DNA of 64,000 nt, taken from assembly GCA_025060455.1 (NCBI GenBank), contig JANXBY010000066.1, forward strand, positions 39,782 through 103,781. The letters run 5' to 3'. Under the pieces are notes generated by a model. It had not been told where the DNA came from, made no database searches, and saw only the letters and a list, made by a program, of their open reading frames with translations. Below are positions 26,117-34,514 of this stretch, in pieces. Both the position numbers and the translations under genes were made by a program. How positions within the stretch are numbered: position 1 is the stretch's first letter; the number at the start of each line of letters is the position of its first letter. This stretch comes from Armatimonadota bacterium. Lineage in GTDB: Bacteria > Sysuimicrobiota > Sysuimicrobiia > Sysuimicrobiales > Sysuimicrobiaceae.

Positions 26117-29035
26117 TCAACCGGGATGGTCTAGCCGCTGGATTACGCGGGCCGGTGCAGGCGCTCCTGCCGCCGCCTGCGGGATCGTTCGGAGGCGGGC
26201 GGCCAACAGCTGCGCGGGGTGTAGGGCGGTGCGTCCGGCTCCGTGCGCGATCTGCTGGCGGCAGCTGAACCCCGCGGCCACCACGGGCACCTCAGGGGGC
26301 AGCTGCCGGATGGCCGGCAGCAGCCGGCGCTCCCCGACGGCCATGGAGACGTCGTAGTGCTCGTAGCCGAAGGAGCCGGCCATGCCGCAGCAGCCCGAGT
26401 CCACCTCCCGCGGCCGGAACCCTGCCGCCTGTAGCACGCGCAGCAGCGGCCCCGTGCCCACCAGGGCCCGCTGGTGGCAGTGGCCGTGTACGACCACCGT
26501 CCCGTCTCCCTCCACGGGCGCCAGGCTCACCGCGCCCTCCCGGTCCAGGAACTCCTCCAGCAGCAGGGTACGGCAGGCCACCTGGCGGGCGGCCTCACCA
26601 GGCACCAGGTCTACGACCTCGTCGCGAAACGTGAGCACGCAGCTGGGCTCCACGCCCACCACGGGAATTCCCTCCCCGACCAGGGGAGCCAAACGGTCCA
26701 CCGCGCGGCGGGCCGTCCGGCGGGCGGCCTCCAGGAACCCTTTGCTGATCAGGGTCCTGCCGCAGCACACCGCGGGTGCCAGGACCACCTGGTAGCCTAG
26801 GCCCTCCAGCAGCTCCACCGCCGAGATGCCGGGCGCGGGGTCGTGGTACAGGGTGAAGGTGTCGGCAAAGAACGCCACCACGCCGCGCTGGCTGCCCCCT
26901 GCGGGGGCCCGGCGGCGCCACCAGCCCAGGAAGGTCGGGTTCGCAAAGCGTGGGAGCGGCCTGCGGCGGTCCACGCCGGCCGCATGGAGCAAGGCGCGTG
27001 CCAGCGGGCGCTCCGACAGCCAGTTGGACAGAGGCGCGGCCGCGGACGCCAGGCGGCTGATGAGCCGCGCGCGGGCGAACAGCCACTCCCGCAGGGAGCT
27101 GCCGTGCAGCCGGTGGTGGGCGTGCAGGACTTCCGCCTTGATCTTGCTCAGGTCCACGCTGGCGGGGCACTCGGCCTTGCACGCCTTGCACTCCAGACAC
27201 AGCTCCAGGGCCTGCAGCATCCGGTGGCTCGCCAGCTCGTGAGGGGGGAGGAGGCCTGCTAGGGCCGCGCGCAGCAGGTTGGCCCGGCCCCGCGTGGAGT
27301 GTTCCTCCTCCCGGGTGACCATGTAGGACGGGCACATCACACCGTCGAGCTTCTTGCGGCAGGCGCCGACGCCGCTGCACTGCTCCACCGCGGCAGCAAA
27401 CCCGCCCTCCCGCGACCAGTCGAAGGCCGTGCGCACCGGCAGGGTGTGGTAGCCGGGGCCGTACCGCAGGGAGGCGTCCATGGCGGGGCCGTCCACGATC
27501 TTGCCGGGGTTCATGAGGTTGTGGGGGTCGAACAGACGCTTGACGGCCCGGAACGCCCCGTAGATCTGGGGGCCGAAGTACCGCTCCACGAACCACGAAC
27601 GGACCATGCCGTCGCCGTGCTCCCCGCTCATGGCCCCGCCGAACTCCAGCACCAGCTCGCCCACCTCGTGGGCAATCCGCACCATCCGCCGGAGGTCCTC
27701 CCGGTCCTTGGGGTTCAGCAGCGGACGCACGTGGATACAGCCCACGCTGGCGTGCGCGTAGAAGGCCGCCTGCACTCCTTCCCTCGCCAGCACCTCGTGG
27801 AAGCGCCGCATGTACTCGCCCAGCCGCTCCGGCGGGACGGCGGTGTCCTCCACGAAGGCCAGGGGCTTGCGGTCTCCCCGGATGCCCTGCAGGAGGCCCT
27901 GGCCGGCTTTGCGCACCCTCCACACGTTGTCCTGCCCGGCGGGGTCGGTGACCTGCACGCAGGCGTACGCCGCCCCCGAGGCCACGAGCTCCCGCTCCAC
28001 GGCAGCGGCGCGCTGCGCGGGTTCGTCCGCAGAGTCTCCGGAGAACTCCACCACCAGCAGCGCCCCGGGGTCGCCCCGGACGAAGGTCATGCGCCGGGCG
28101 TACTCCAGCTGCTGGCGGGTCATGTCGAGGATCATCCGGTCGATGAGCTCCACCGCGGTGGGGCCGTGCCGGAGGATGGCCGGGGTGCTGTCCAGGGCCG
28201 TGAACACGTCGGGGAAGTGCAGCACCGCGAGCGCGGTGTGGCGGGGCCTGGGGACCAGCCGGACCCGGGCTTCCACCACCACCGCCAGGGTGCCCTCCGA
28301 CCCCGCGATGAGCTGGGTGAGGTCGGAGGGGTCGCGCAGCAGGCTGTCCAGGTTGTACCCGCTCACGCGGCGGAGGAGCTTGGGAAACCGCCGATGGATC
28401 TCCTCCGAGTGGTGGGTTACCAGGTCCCGCAGGGTTCGGTAGATCTCACCCTCCCGGCCGCGGTCGGCCAGCTTGGCCTCGTAGCTGCGGGGATCCAGGC
28501 GTTGCAGGGTCATCTCGGTGCCGTCCGCCAACAGCACCCGCAGCTGGAGCAGGTGGTCCATGGTCTTGCCGTACACGATGGACCGAGAGCCGCAGGAGTT
28601 GTTGCCGATCATGCCGCCCAGGGTGGCCCGGTTGCTGGTGGAGGTGTCGGGTCCCAGGCGCAGGCCGTGGGGCTGGGCCGCGCGGTTCAGTTCGTCCTGC
28701 ACCACCCCGGGCTGGACCAGGGCCCACATCCCGTCTGGGTCCAGCCGCACGATCCGGTCCATGTACTTGGAGAAGTCCAGCACGATGGCGGCACCGATGG
28801 ACTGGCCCGCCAGGCTGGTTCCTCCGCCCCGGGGGACGACAGGGGTGCCGGTCTCCGCGGCCACCCGGAGGGTGTTGACCACGTCCTCCTCGTCTTTGGG
28901 GATCACCACCCCCACGGGCATGACCTGGTACAGGCTGGCATCGGTGCTGTACAGGACCCGGGAGAACGGGTCGAAGCGCACCTCCCCGCGGACCACGGAC
29001 CTGAGCGCACGTTCGAGGGTGGATCCTGCCGGCAT
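26117..29035 (-). CDS. FAD-binding / (Fe-S)-binding oxidoreductase, GlcD-GlcF-type fusion
   Basis: Large single-chain 2-hydroxyacid oxidase; 972 aa. The N-terminal FAD_binding_4 domain (about residues 30-240, with VPRGGGTSLAGQS) leads into the FAD-oxidase C domain with a HASVGCIHVRP motif. Then follow two cysteine clusters for iron-sulfur centres (CSGVGACRKK...CP and CLECKACKAECP) and two CCG domains (CCGRTLIS and CCGMAGSFGYEHY). This is the layout of D-lactate or glycolate dehydrogenases that pass electrons to the membrane or an electron-transfer protein. Exact substrate unknown. It heads the leftward unit. Confidence 0.9.
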   Translation of the reverse strand: MPAGSTLERALRSVVRGEVRFDPFSRVLYSTDASLYQVMPVGVVIPKDEEDVVNTLRVAAETGTPVVPRGGGTSLAGQSIGAAIVLDFSKYMDRIVRLDPDGMWALVQPGVVQDELNRAAQPHGLRLGPDTSTSNRATLGGMIGNNSCGSRSIVYGKTMDHLLQLRVLLADGTEMTLQRLDPRSYEAKLADRGREGEIYRTLRDLVTHHSEEIHRRFPKLLRRVSGYNLDSLLRDPSDLTQLIAGSEGTLAVVVEARVRLVPRPRHTALAVLHFPDVFTALDSTPAILRHGPTAVELIDRMILDMTRQQLEYARRMTFVRGDPGALLVVEFSGDSADEPAQRAAAVERELVASGAAYACVQVTDPAGQDNVWRVRKAGQGLLQGIRGDRKPLAFVEDTAVPPERLGEYMRRFHEVLAREGVQAAFYAHASVGCIHVRPLLNPKDREDLRRMVRIAHEVGELVLEFGGAMSGEHGDGMVRSWFVERYFGPQIYGAFRAVKRLFDPHNLMNPGKIVDGPAMDASLRYGPGYHTLPVRTAFDWSREGGFAAAVEQCSGVGACRKKLDGVMCPSYMVTREEEHSTRGRANLLRAALAGLLPPHELASHRMLQALELCLECKACKAECPASVDLSKIKAEVLHAHHRLHGSSLREWLFARARLISRLASAAAPLSNWLSERPLARALLHAAGVDRRRPLPRFANPTFLGWWRRRAPAGGSQRGVVAFFADTFTLYHDPAPGISAVELLEGLGYQVVLAPAVCCGRTLISKGFLEAARRTARRAVDRLAPLVGEGIPVVGVEPSCVLTFRDEVVDLVPGEAARQVACRTLLLEEFLDREGAVSLAPVEGDGTVVVHGHCHQRALVGTGPLLRVLQAAGFRPREVDSGCCGMAGSFGYEHYDVSMAVGERRLLPAIRQLPPEVPVVAAGFSCRQQIAHGAGRTALHPAQLLAARLRTIPQAAAGAPAPARVIQRLDHPG

Positions 29036-29076
29036 GGTGGGGAGTATTCCACGGTGTGCACCATCCCACCTGCCCC

Positions 29077-29092
29077 GTTCCGAACGTGGAAC
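29077..29092. promoter_or_regulatory. Inverted-repeat operator candidate between divergent genes
   Basis: GTTCC-gaacgt-GGAAC lies in the gap between the flavin oxidase (leftward) and the XRE regulator (rightward), ten bases upstream of the regulator's -35. Its position suits an operator for the divergently encoded HTH protein. This is inference from position and symmetry only. Confidence 0.35.
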
Positions 29093-29102
29093 GAAAGTTG
29101 CC

Positions 29103-29131
29103 TTGCAAGCGGGCTAAGACGCGGCTACATT
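29103..29131 (+). promoter_or_regulatory. Sigma70-like promoter of the XRE regulator gene
   Basis: TTGCAA (29103-29108), 17 bases and TACATT (29126-29131) make a plausible promoter. It decides the start of the regulator: only the GTG at 29149, preceded by GGGGGAGG, lies downstream of it. Confidence 0.5.
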
Positions 29132-29148
29132 GGGGGAGGTGTTGCAGG

Positions 29149-29586
29149 GTGGGAACAGCTTCTGAGCCCAGAGAGGACGCACGGGCGTTCGGAAACTACA
29201 TCCGATCCCTGCGTCAGAACTTCTACGGCCGGGGCAAGGGCAAGAGCCTGCGGCAGGTGGCCGCGGAGGCGGGTATTCCGCCCAGCGTACTGTCCCGGGG
29301 CGAGCGGGGGCTGCTGGACCTGCGGCGGCCTGGGTACATCGAGCGGCTGGCGCCTGCTCTGGGGGTTCCGACCACTGTCATGAAGCGGGTGGCGCACCTG
29401 GTGACCCACGAGGACGTGGTGTACTTCCGGACCCTGCGGGGGGCTGGGGGGCCGTGGGCGCGCCTGCAGCAGGCGGCCGACCGGCTGCGGGGGGCTCCGT
29501 CGGAGGTGGTGGAGGCTCTGGCCGCGTACGCGGAGTTCCTGGCGTGGAGGTGGGAGCAGCAGCGCGCACAAAAACGCACAGGTTAG
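29149..29586 (+). CDS. XRE-family helix-turn-helix regulator
   Basis: Putative DNA-binding regulator of about 145 aa. An N-terminal HTH_3 domain is visible (RSLRQNF...KSLRQVAAEAGIPPSVLSRGERGL, about residues 17-60), followed by a helical tail with no recognised ligand domain. The frame is open upstream, but the promoter and ribosome binding site favour GTG 29149. It is divergent from the oxidase-transporter unit and 39 bases ahead of the ferredoxin gene, so it may control either. Confidence 0.75.
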   Translation: MGTASEPREDARAFGNYIRSLRQNFYGRGKGKSLRQVAAEAGIPPSVLSRGERGLLDLRRPGYIERLAPALGVPTTVMKRVAHLVTHEDVVYFRTLRGAGGPWARLQQAADRLRGAPSEVVEALAAYAEFLAWRWEQQRAQKRTG

Positions 29587-29625
29587 CGCCAAACCACAAG
29601 AACAAGACAAGAAAGGAGGCACGAG

Positions 29626-29919
29626 ATGACGTACGTGATCGCGGAACCCTGCATCGGCACCAAGGACCGGGCCTGCGTGGAGGTGTGTCCGGTGGACTGC
29701 ATCCACCCGCGGGCGGAGGAAGACCAGGGCGAGCTCATGCTGTACATCAACCCGGACGAGTGCATCGACTGCGGAGCCTGTGAGCCGGTCTGCCCGGTGC
29801 AGGCCATCTTCGCGGAAGGCGACGTACCCGAGCAGTGGAAGGACTACAAGGAGATGAACGCGGACTACTACAAGCTGAGCCGCGAGGCGTTCGCGGAGAA
29901 GTGGGGCCGCGAGCCGTAG
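29626..29919 (+). CDS. Ferredoxin with 3Fe-4S/4Fe-4S clusters
   Basis: Small electron carrier of 97 aa. The first cysteine set is widely spaced (CIGTKDRACVEVCPVDC), as in seven- or eight-iron ferredoxins of Thermus and mycobacteria. The second is a regular 4Fe-4S motif (CIDCGACEPVCP). The acidic C-terminal helix with KEMNADYYKLSREAF is also typical. ATG 29626 follows AAAGGAGG. A nearby client could be the flavin/iron-sulfur oxidase upstream, but this is not shown. Confidence 0.93.
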   Translation: MTYVIAEPCIGTKDRACVEVCPVDCIHPRAEEDQGELMLYINPDECIDCGACEPVCPVQAIFAEGDVPEQWKDYKEMNADYYKLSREAFAEKWGREP

Positions 29920-29935
29920 GTGCCCGTCTATGAAA

Positions 29936-30002
29936 CACGGCGCGTGCGGAGGGGGACCGGGGTTCCCAAAAATCGCGGCAGCGATTGTCGGAGTAGTTTA
30001 GG
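29936..30002 (+). repeat. Interspersed palindromic repeat, copy 2
   Basis: The core (29955-30002) runs GACCGGGGTTCCC, then AAAATCGC-GGCA-GCGATTGT (eight-base arms with one mismatch), ending GTTTAGG. The 48 bases align without gaps to copy 3 (36 identities by eye) and with one gap to copy 1. The preceding GAAACACGG and GCGTGCGGAGGGG are also partly shared. It sits between the ferredoxin gene and phnD. Confidence 0.75.
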
Positions 30003-30009
30003 CGGCCGG

Positions 30010-30076
30010 TTGCTCGCCGCGCGCGCACCGCGTAACGTGGGGACGGGAGGACCTGTGGGTTCTCCCGTCCCCTTTT
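30010..30076 (+). promoter_or_regulatory. phnD leader: weak promoter and strong hairpin with T-tract
   Basis: TTGCTC (30010-30015), 17 bases and TAACGT (30033-30038) form a weak promoter candidate. Immediately after comes a perfect 11-base stem (GGGGACGGGAG at 30039-30049 with CTCCCGTCCCC at 30062-30072), a 12-base loop and TTTT. This looks like an intrinsic terminator, yet it stands only 25 bases before the phnD ATG. It may stop read-through from the ferredoxin gene or attenuate phnD. No known riboswitch class is recognised. Confidence 0.5.
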
Positions 30077-30100
30077 GGCGTCCGGAGAGGAGGGCGGAGA

Positions 30101-31048
30101 ATGAGGAGCCTGCGGTGGGCGGTGTGGCTGGCCCTCGTGTTGGTGGCAGCCCTGGCGGGGGCGGTAGCCCCCCAGCCGCGGCGGCCGTGGGTGCTGGCGT
30201 TTGTGCCGTCCCTGGACGCCCAGCGGGTGTTGGCCACGGGCCGGACCCTGGAGCGCATGCTGGAGGTGGCCACCGGGCTGGAGTTCGAGTCCACCGTGCC
30301 CACCTCGTACGCGGCCACCATCGAGGCCATGTGCGCGGGCCGCGCGGACGTGGTGTTCCTGGCTCCCCTGTCGTACGTGCTGGCCCACCAGCGCTGCGGG
30401 GCGGAGGTGAAGCTCATCGCCATCCGGTTCGACCGGCCGTACTACGGCGCGCAGATCCTGGTGTCCGCGGACGCAGGGATCCGGCGGCTGGCGGACCTGC
30501 GGGGCAAGCGGTTCGCGTACGTGGACCCTGCTTCCACCTCCGGGTACCTGTACCCCGCGGTGCACCTCAAGCGCGCAGGGTTCGACCCGAACCGCTTCTT
30601 CAGCCAGACCATCTTCGCCGGTGGCCACGACAAGGTGGTGCTGGCCATCTACCAGGGGCAGGTGGAGGGGGGTGCCACCTTCGGCGACGAGTTCGGCAAC
30701 GACGCCCGGGACCGCGTGGAGCGGCAGTTCCCCGACGTCAAGCGCAAGGTGGCGGTGCTGGAGTACGTGAAGCCGTACATCCCCAACGACACCGTGTCCT
30801 TCCGGAAGGGGTTGGACCCGGAGCTGGTGGACAAGGTGGTCAAGGCGATGTTCCGGATCGCCCAGACCTCCTCGGGCCGCCAGGTCATCCACGAGCTGTA
30901 CCAGCACGAGGGGTACGCCACCTACGAGGACCTGGTGACCAAGTACAGGGTGGACCGCCGGGAGTTCCCCAGCCTGGACGCGTACTTCAACCCCATCCGG
31001 GAGGCGGTGCGGACCCTGGGGATTGACCTGACGAAGCTGGTGCGGTGA
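30101..31048 (+). CDS. phnD: Phosphonate-type ABC substrate-binding protein (PhnD family)
   Basis: Extracytoplasmic binding protein; 315 aa, ATG 30101 behind GGAGAGGAGGG. A signal peptide (residues 1-25) lacks a lipobox cysteine. The mature part has the PhnD-family motifs VPSLDAQRV, VPTSYAATIEAMCAGRADVVFLAPL and the STSGYLYP ligand loop. Family members bind phosphonates, phosphite, hypophosphite or related anions. No C-P lyase or phosphonatase genes are nearby, so the ligand is open. Confidence 0.88.
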   Translation: MRSLRWAVWLALVLVAALAGAVAPQPRRPWVLAFVPSLDAQRVLATGRTLERMLEVATGLEFESTVPTSYAATIEAMCAGRADVVFLAPLSYVLAHQRCGAEVKLIAIRFDRPYYGAQILVSADAGIRRLADLRGKRFAYVDPASTSGYLYPAVHLKRAGFDPNRFFSQTIFAGGHDKVVLAIYQGQVEGGATFGDEFGNDARDRVERQFPDVKRKVAVLEYVKPYIPNDTVSFRKGLDPELVDKVVKAMFRIAQTSSGRQVIHELYQHEGYATYEDLVTKYRVDRREFPSLDAYFNPIREAVRTLGIDLTKLVR

Positions 31049-31076
31049 GGGATCCCCGCGCGCGCAGAGCCTGGCC

Positions 31077-31097
31077 GGGGGCTCCCGCGGAGCCCCC
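31077..31097 (+). terminator. Hairpin between phnD and phnC
   Basis: Perfect nine-base stem GGGGGCTCC-CGC-GGAGCCCCC just after phnD, followed by GTTCGGTTT. It could partly terminate transcription or protect the phnD message from 3' decay, giving more binding protein than transporter. A similar hairpin follows the other first-position binding protein gene at 59.05 kb. Confidence 0.55.
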
Positions 31098-31118
31098 GTT
31101 CGGTTTGGGGAGGCTACG

Positions 31119-31889
31119 TTGGGCAAGCCGTTCCTAGAGGTGGAGCACCTGACCAAGGTGTACCCGGGCGGTGTGCGGGCGCTGGAGGACGTGTCGTTCG
31201 AGGTGGCCCGCGGAGAGTTCGTAGTGGTGATCGGGCTTTCGGGCTCCGGAAAGTCCACCCTGCTGCGGTGCATCAACCGCCTGGTGGAACCCACCTCCGG
31301 TCGGGTGTGGGTGGACGGGGTGGAGATCACCGCCCTGGACCGGGAAGGGGTCCGGCGGGTGCGCCGGGAGATCGGGATGATCTTCCAGCAGTTCAACCTG
31401 GTCAAGCGGCTGCCGGTGGTCACCAACGTGCTCACCGGCCGCCTGGGCTACGTGCCCGGTTGGTGGTCGCTGGTGAACTACTGGCCCCCGGGGCTGGTGC
31501 AGCAGGCCCTGGACGCCCTGGAGCGGGTGGGGATCCGGGACAAGGCATACGTGCGCGCGGACCAGCTGTCGGGCGGTCAGCAGCAGCGGGTGGGCATCGC
31601 GCGGGCCCTGATGCAGGAGCCCAAGCTGATCCTGGCGGACGAGCCCGTGGCCAGCCTGGACCCCGCCACCAGCCACTCCGTCCTGCGCTACGTGGAGGAG
31701 CTCAACCGCCGGGAGGGGATCACGGTGCTGTGCAGCCTGCACTTTTTGAGCCTGGCGCGGCGGTACGGGACCCGGGTGCTCGCCCTGAAGGAGGGACGGC
31801 TGGTGTTCGACGGACACCCCTCGGAGATCGACGGGCGCCGGTTCCGGGAGATCTACGGGGAGGACGCGGTGGAGGTGGAGATCGCGTGA
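31119..31889 (+). CDS. phnC: Phosphonate-type ABC transporter ATPase (PhnC)
   Basis: ATP-binding subunit; 256 aa from TTG 31119. Walker A ([11 protein letters not shown]), Q-loop (MIFQQFNLV), signature ([15 protein letters not shown]) and Walker B ([12 protein letters not shown]) are all intact. The insertion [18 protein letters not shown] after the Q-loop is characteristic of PhnC. It overlaps phnE by four bases. Confidence 0.93.
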   Translation: MGKPFLEVEHLTKVYPGGVRALEDVSFEVARGEFVVVIGLSGSGKSTLLRCINRLVEPTSGRVWVDGVEITALDREGVRRVRREIGMIFQQFNLVKRLPVVTNVLTGRLGYVPGWWSLVNYWPPGLVQQALDALERVGIRDKAYVRADQLSGGQQQRVGIARALMQEPKLILADEPVASLDPATSHSVLRYVEELNRREGITVLCSLHFLSLARRYGTRVLALKEGRLVFDGHPSEIDGRRFREIYGEDAVEVEIA

Positions 31890-32989
31890 GGGAGCGGGCG
31901 TGGCGGGCGGTGATGCTGGTGCTTGCCGCCGCAGCGTTCGCGTACGGCTGGCGGGTGACCCGCATCGACCTCGGCGAGCTGGCCACCAAAGCCCACTTGG
32001 TTCGCCCGCTGGTGAGGGACCTGCTGCGGCCCGAGCTGCTGGAGCGCGTCCCCCGCGTGCAGGAAGTGGCGGTCCCCGTGTCCCTGGGAGGAGGTGAGCC
32101 GCCGCTTCCGCCCTCTCGGGGTCCCCAGGTGCAGGTGAGCAGCCGGGCTGTGCGGGTGGGGCAGGAGGTGGTGGTGCGCGGGGAGGAGTTCGAGCCGGGC
32201 CGGCCGGGCAGGCTGGTGTGGCGGGACGCGACCGGCGCGCCCGCGCCGCTGGCGGAGTTCTCCACGGACGCACGGGGCGGTTTCCAGCTGCGGGTGCGGA
32301 TCCCGGATACCCTCGGGGACCGGGGCGAGGTGGTGGCGGTGGTGGAACTTGCCCAGACCGTCTGGCGCCCCAGCGAGACCCTGCGCCTGGTGGCCGAGCG
32401 CATGGTGGAGACGGTGTTCCTGGCCCTCATGGGTACTGCCATGGGCGTGGTGTTCGCCGTTCCCCTGAGCTTCCTCGGCGCCCGCAACCTGGCGTACGGG
32501 CCGGTGGGGCTGGCGGTGTACGGGGTCAGCCGCACCGTGCTCAACGTGTTCCGGTCCGTAGAGCCGCTGATTCTGGCCACGGTGTTCGCGGTGTGGGTGG
32601 GCATCGGCCCCTTTGCGGGCGTGCTGGCCTTGGGGGTGCACTCCGTGGCATCTTTGGGCAAGCTGTACTCCGAGGCCATCGAGGCCATCGATCCGGGGCC
32701 CATCGAGGCCGTGGAGGCCACGGGCGCCAGCCGGCTGCAGGTGGTACGCTACGCCGTGATCCCCCAGATCGTCCCGCAGTTCATCGCCTTCACCATCTAC
32801 CGGTGGGACATCAACGTGCGCATGTCCACGGTGATCGGCTTCGTGGGGGGTGGCGGGATCGGGTTTTTGCTCATGCAGTACATCAACCTCCTGCTGTGGC
32901 AGAAGGCCGCCACCGCGGTGTGGGCCATCACCGTGGTCGTGGCCCTGATGGACTACCTCAGCGCGCGGGTACGGGAGCGGGTGACGTGA
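31886..32989 (+). CDS. phnE: Phosphonate-type ABC permease PhnE with extracytoplasmic insert
   Basis: Membrane subunit; 367 aa from GTG 31886, longer than the usual 260-290. After a first hydrophobic segment (residues 8-20) comes an insert of about 75 residues (80-155) that looks like a beta-sandwich: alternating strands, VRVGQEVVVRGEEFEPG and RGGFQLRVRIP, resembling Ig/IPT-like folds. The regular permease follows from residue 170, with ETVFLALMGTAMGVVFAVPLSF and the coupling motif EAVEATGASRLQVVRYAVIPQ. The insert would lie outside the membrane near the binding protein. It overlaps pgeF by four bases. Confidence 0.88.
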   Translation: MRERAWRAVMLVLAAAAFAYGWRVTRIDLGELATKAHLVRPLVRDLLRPELLERVPRVQEVAVPVSLGGGEPPLPPSRGPQVQVSSRAVRVGQEVVVRGEEFEPGRPGRLVWRDATGAPAPLAEFSTDARGGFQLRVRIPDTLGDRGEVVAVVELAQTVWRPSETLRLVAERMVETVFLALMGTAMGVVFAVPLSFLGARNLAYGPVGLAVYGVSRTVLNVFRSVEPLILATVFAVWVGIGPFAGVLALGVHSVASLGKLYSEAIEAIDPGPIEAVEATGASRLQVVRYAVIPQIVPQFIAFTIYRWDINVRMSTVIGFVGGGGIGFLLMQYINLLLWQKAATAVWAITVVVALMDYLSARVRERVT

Positions 32990-33720
32990 CGGGGACGCTG
33001 CGGGCGGGGCCGGACTTCCGGGTGGAGCAGGCGGGCGGGTTCTTCGTGCTACGGGCCCGGCTGCTGGACCTGCCCGGCTTCCGCCACGCGTTCACCACCC
33101 GCCAGTACCCCGACGGGGACCCAGGGGCGCTGCGGGCACTGGGCTTCGACCCTCTCCGCGTGGTGGAGGCCGAGCAGGTACACGGCGCCCGGGTGGTGGC
33201 GGTGCGCGGCAACTGCGGGCAGAGGGTGGCGGGTGCGGACGGCCTGTGGACGGACCGGGCCGGGCTGGTGCTGAAGGTCCGGTCCGCGGACTGCCTAGCG
33301 GTACTTGTGGTGGACCCTCAGAAGAGCCGTGTGGCGGCGGTGCACGCGGGGTGGCGGGGCCTCGCCGCGGGCGTCCTGTCCCGCACCGTGCGGGCCCTGC
33401 GGGGAGCCGGCAGCCGGCCGGAGGAGCTGCGCTGCGCCGTCGGGCCGGCCATCGGGGCGTGCTGTTACGAGGTGGACGAGCCCGTGCGGGAGGCGCTGGG
33501 GCGGTGGCCGCAGGCGTTTCGCCCGGGCCGGCCGGGCCACTGGCAGCTGGACCTGCGGGAGGTCGGTCGGGCGCAGCTCCTGGCAGAGGGCGTGCGGCCC
33601 GAGCACCTCGCCAGCTGCGAGGCCTGCACCGCCTGCGAGCCCGAGTGGTTCTACTCTTACCGCAGGGAGGGCCGCTCAGGGACGCTGTGGGCTCTGGTGA
33701 GCCGGGAGGATGGCAGGTGA
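32986..33720 (+). CDS. pgeF: Purine nucleoside phosphorylase / laccase-domain protein PgeF (YlmD/YfiH)
   Basis: Cytoplasmic 244-aa protein of the YfiH/DUF152 family, shown in other bacteria to be a purine nucleoside phosphorylase/adenosine deaminase and implicated in editing peptidoglycan precursors. The zinc and active-site motifs RSADCLAV, HAGWRGLAAG and the CCYEV cysteine pair are present. GTG 32986 overlaps the phnE stop. pgeF-yggS-sepF is the ylmD-ylmE-sepF order known next to ftsZ in Gram-positives; here it sits about 19 kb from ftsZ behind a transporter. Confidence 0.9.
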   Translation: MTGTLRAGPDFRVEQAGGFFVLRARLLDLPGFRHAFTTRQYPDGDPGALRALGFDPLRVVEAEQVHGARVVAVRGNCGQRVAGADGLWTDRAGLVLKVRSADCLAVLVVDPQKSRVAAVHAGWRGLAAGVLSRTVRALRGAGSRPEELRCAVGPAIGACCYEVDEPVREALGRWPQAFRPGRPGHWQLDLREVGRAQLLAEGVRPEHLASCEACTACEPEWFYSYRREGRSGTLWALVSREDGR

Positions 33721-34514
33721 CGCCTGCGGGACTGGTGGAACAGGCGGTCCGGGAGAGGCTGGGGCGCGTGCGGGAGCGCATCCGCGCCGCCTGCGAGCGG
33801 GCCGGCCGCGACCCCCAAGAGGTACGGGTGGTGGCGGTCACCAAGGGCTTCGGCGCGGAGGTGGCCGCGGCGGCGGTTCGCGCGGGGCTGCGGGAGCTGG
33901 GCGAAAACCGCGTGCAGGAGGCCCGGGAGAAAGTCCCCCGGGTGCAGGAACTGGTGGGCCCGGAGCAAGTCACCTGGCACCTGGTGGGGCACCTGCAGCG
34001 GAACAAGGCCCGGTGGGCTGCCGAGCTGTTCGCGTGGGTGCACTCCGTGGACTCCCCCGAGCTGGCCCACGAACTTAGCCGGCGCGCCACCGCGGCGGGC
34101 AGGACGGTACAGGTCCTGGTGGAGGTGAACGTGGCGGGGGAGGCCACAAAACACGGGACCACCCCCGAGCGCGCGCGGGCCATGGCGGAGCTGGTGGCCT
34201 GCCTCCCACACCTGCGCCTGGTGGGCCTGATGACGGTGGCCCCGCAGGCCCAGGATCCGGAGCAAGTCCGATGGGTGTTCCGCGCCCTGCGGGAGCTGCG
34301 TGATAGAATACGCACGGACTGCGGTCTGGAGCTGGCCGAGCTGTCCATGGGCATGACGGACGACTTCGAGGTGGCGGTCGAGGAGGGCGCGACCCTGGTG
34401 CGGCTGGGGCGCGCCCTATTTGGTGACCGGCCGACGGTAGCACTCGCGCGTACGGACCTTCCGGGAGGGTTCCCGGGCCCCGCGGGGCGGGGCACGACAC
34501 AGCAGCGGGGGTGA
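33717..34514 (+). CDS. PLP homeostasis protein YggS/YlmE
   Basis: Pyridoxal-phosphate-binding TIM-barrel protein with no known catalytic activity, thought to buffer PLP; 265 aa from GTG 33717 (GTGA overlap). The PLP lysine lies in VVAVTKGF; LGENRVQEAREK, WHLVGHLQRNK and SMGMTDDFEVAVEEGATLVRLG are the family blocks. The C-terminal 30 residues are a low-complexity Gly/Pro/Thr tail. It is translationally coupled to sepF. Confidence 0.93.
   Translation: MTPAGLVEQAVRERLGRVRERIRAACERAGRDPQEVRVVAVTKGFGAEVAAAAVRAGLRELGENRVQEAREKVPRVQELVGPEQVTWHLVGHLQRNKARWAAELFAWVHSVDSPELAHELSRRATAAGRTVQVLVEVNVAGEATKHGTTPERARAMAELVACLPHLRLVGLMTVAPQAQDPEQVRWVFRALRELRDRIRTDCGLELAELSMGMTDDFEVAVEEGATLVRLGRALFGDRPTVALARTDLPGGFPGPAGRGTTQQRG

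Noticed and set aside
29056..29148. Longer form of the XRE regulator starting at 29056
   Set aside because: The extension would span the promoter and the inverted repeat and has an atypical Cys/Arg/Pro composition; GTG 29149 has its own ribosome binding site.
27299..29383. Plus-strand open frame of about 690 codons over the flavin oxidase gene
   Set aside because: No domain; the minus-strand frame carries FAD, iron-sulfur and CCG motifs throughout.
34311..34316. TAGAAT-like -10 inside yggS
   Set aside because: It lies within coding sequence, lacks a -35 partner, and sepF is already translationally coupled to yggS.
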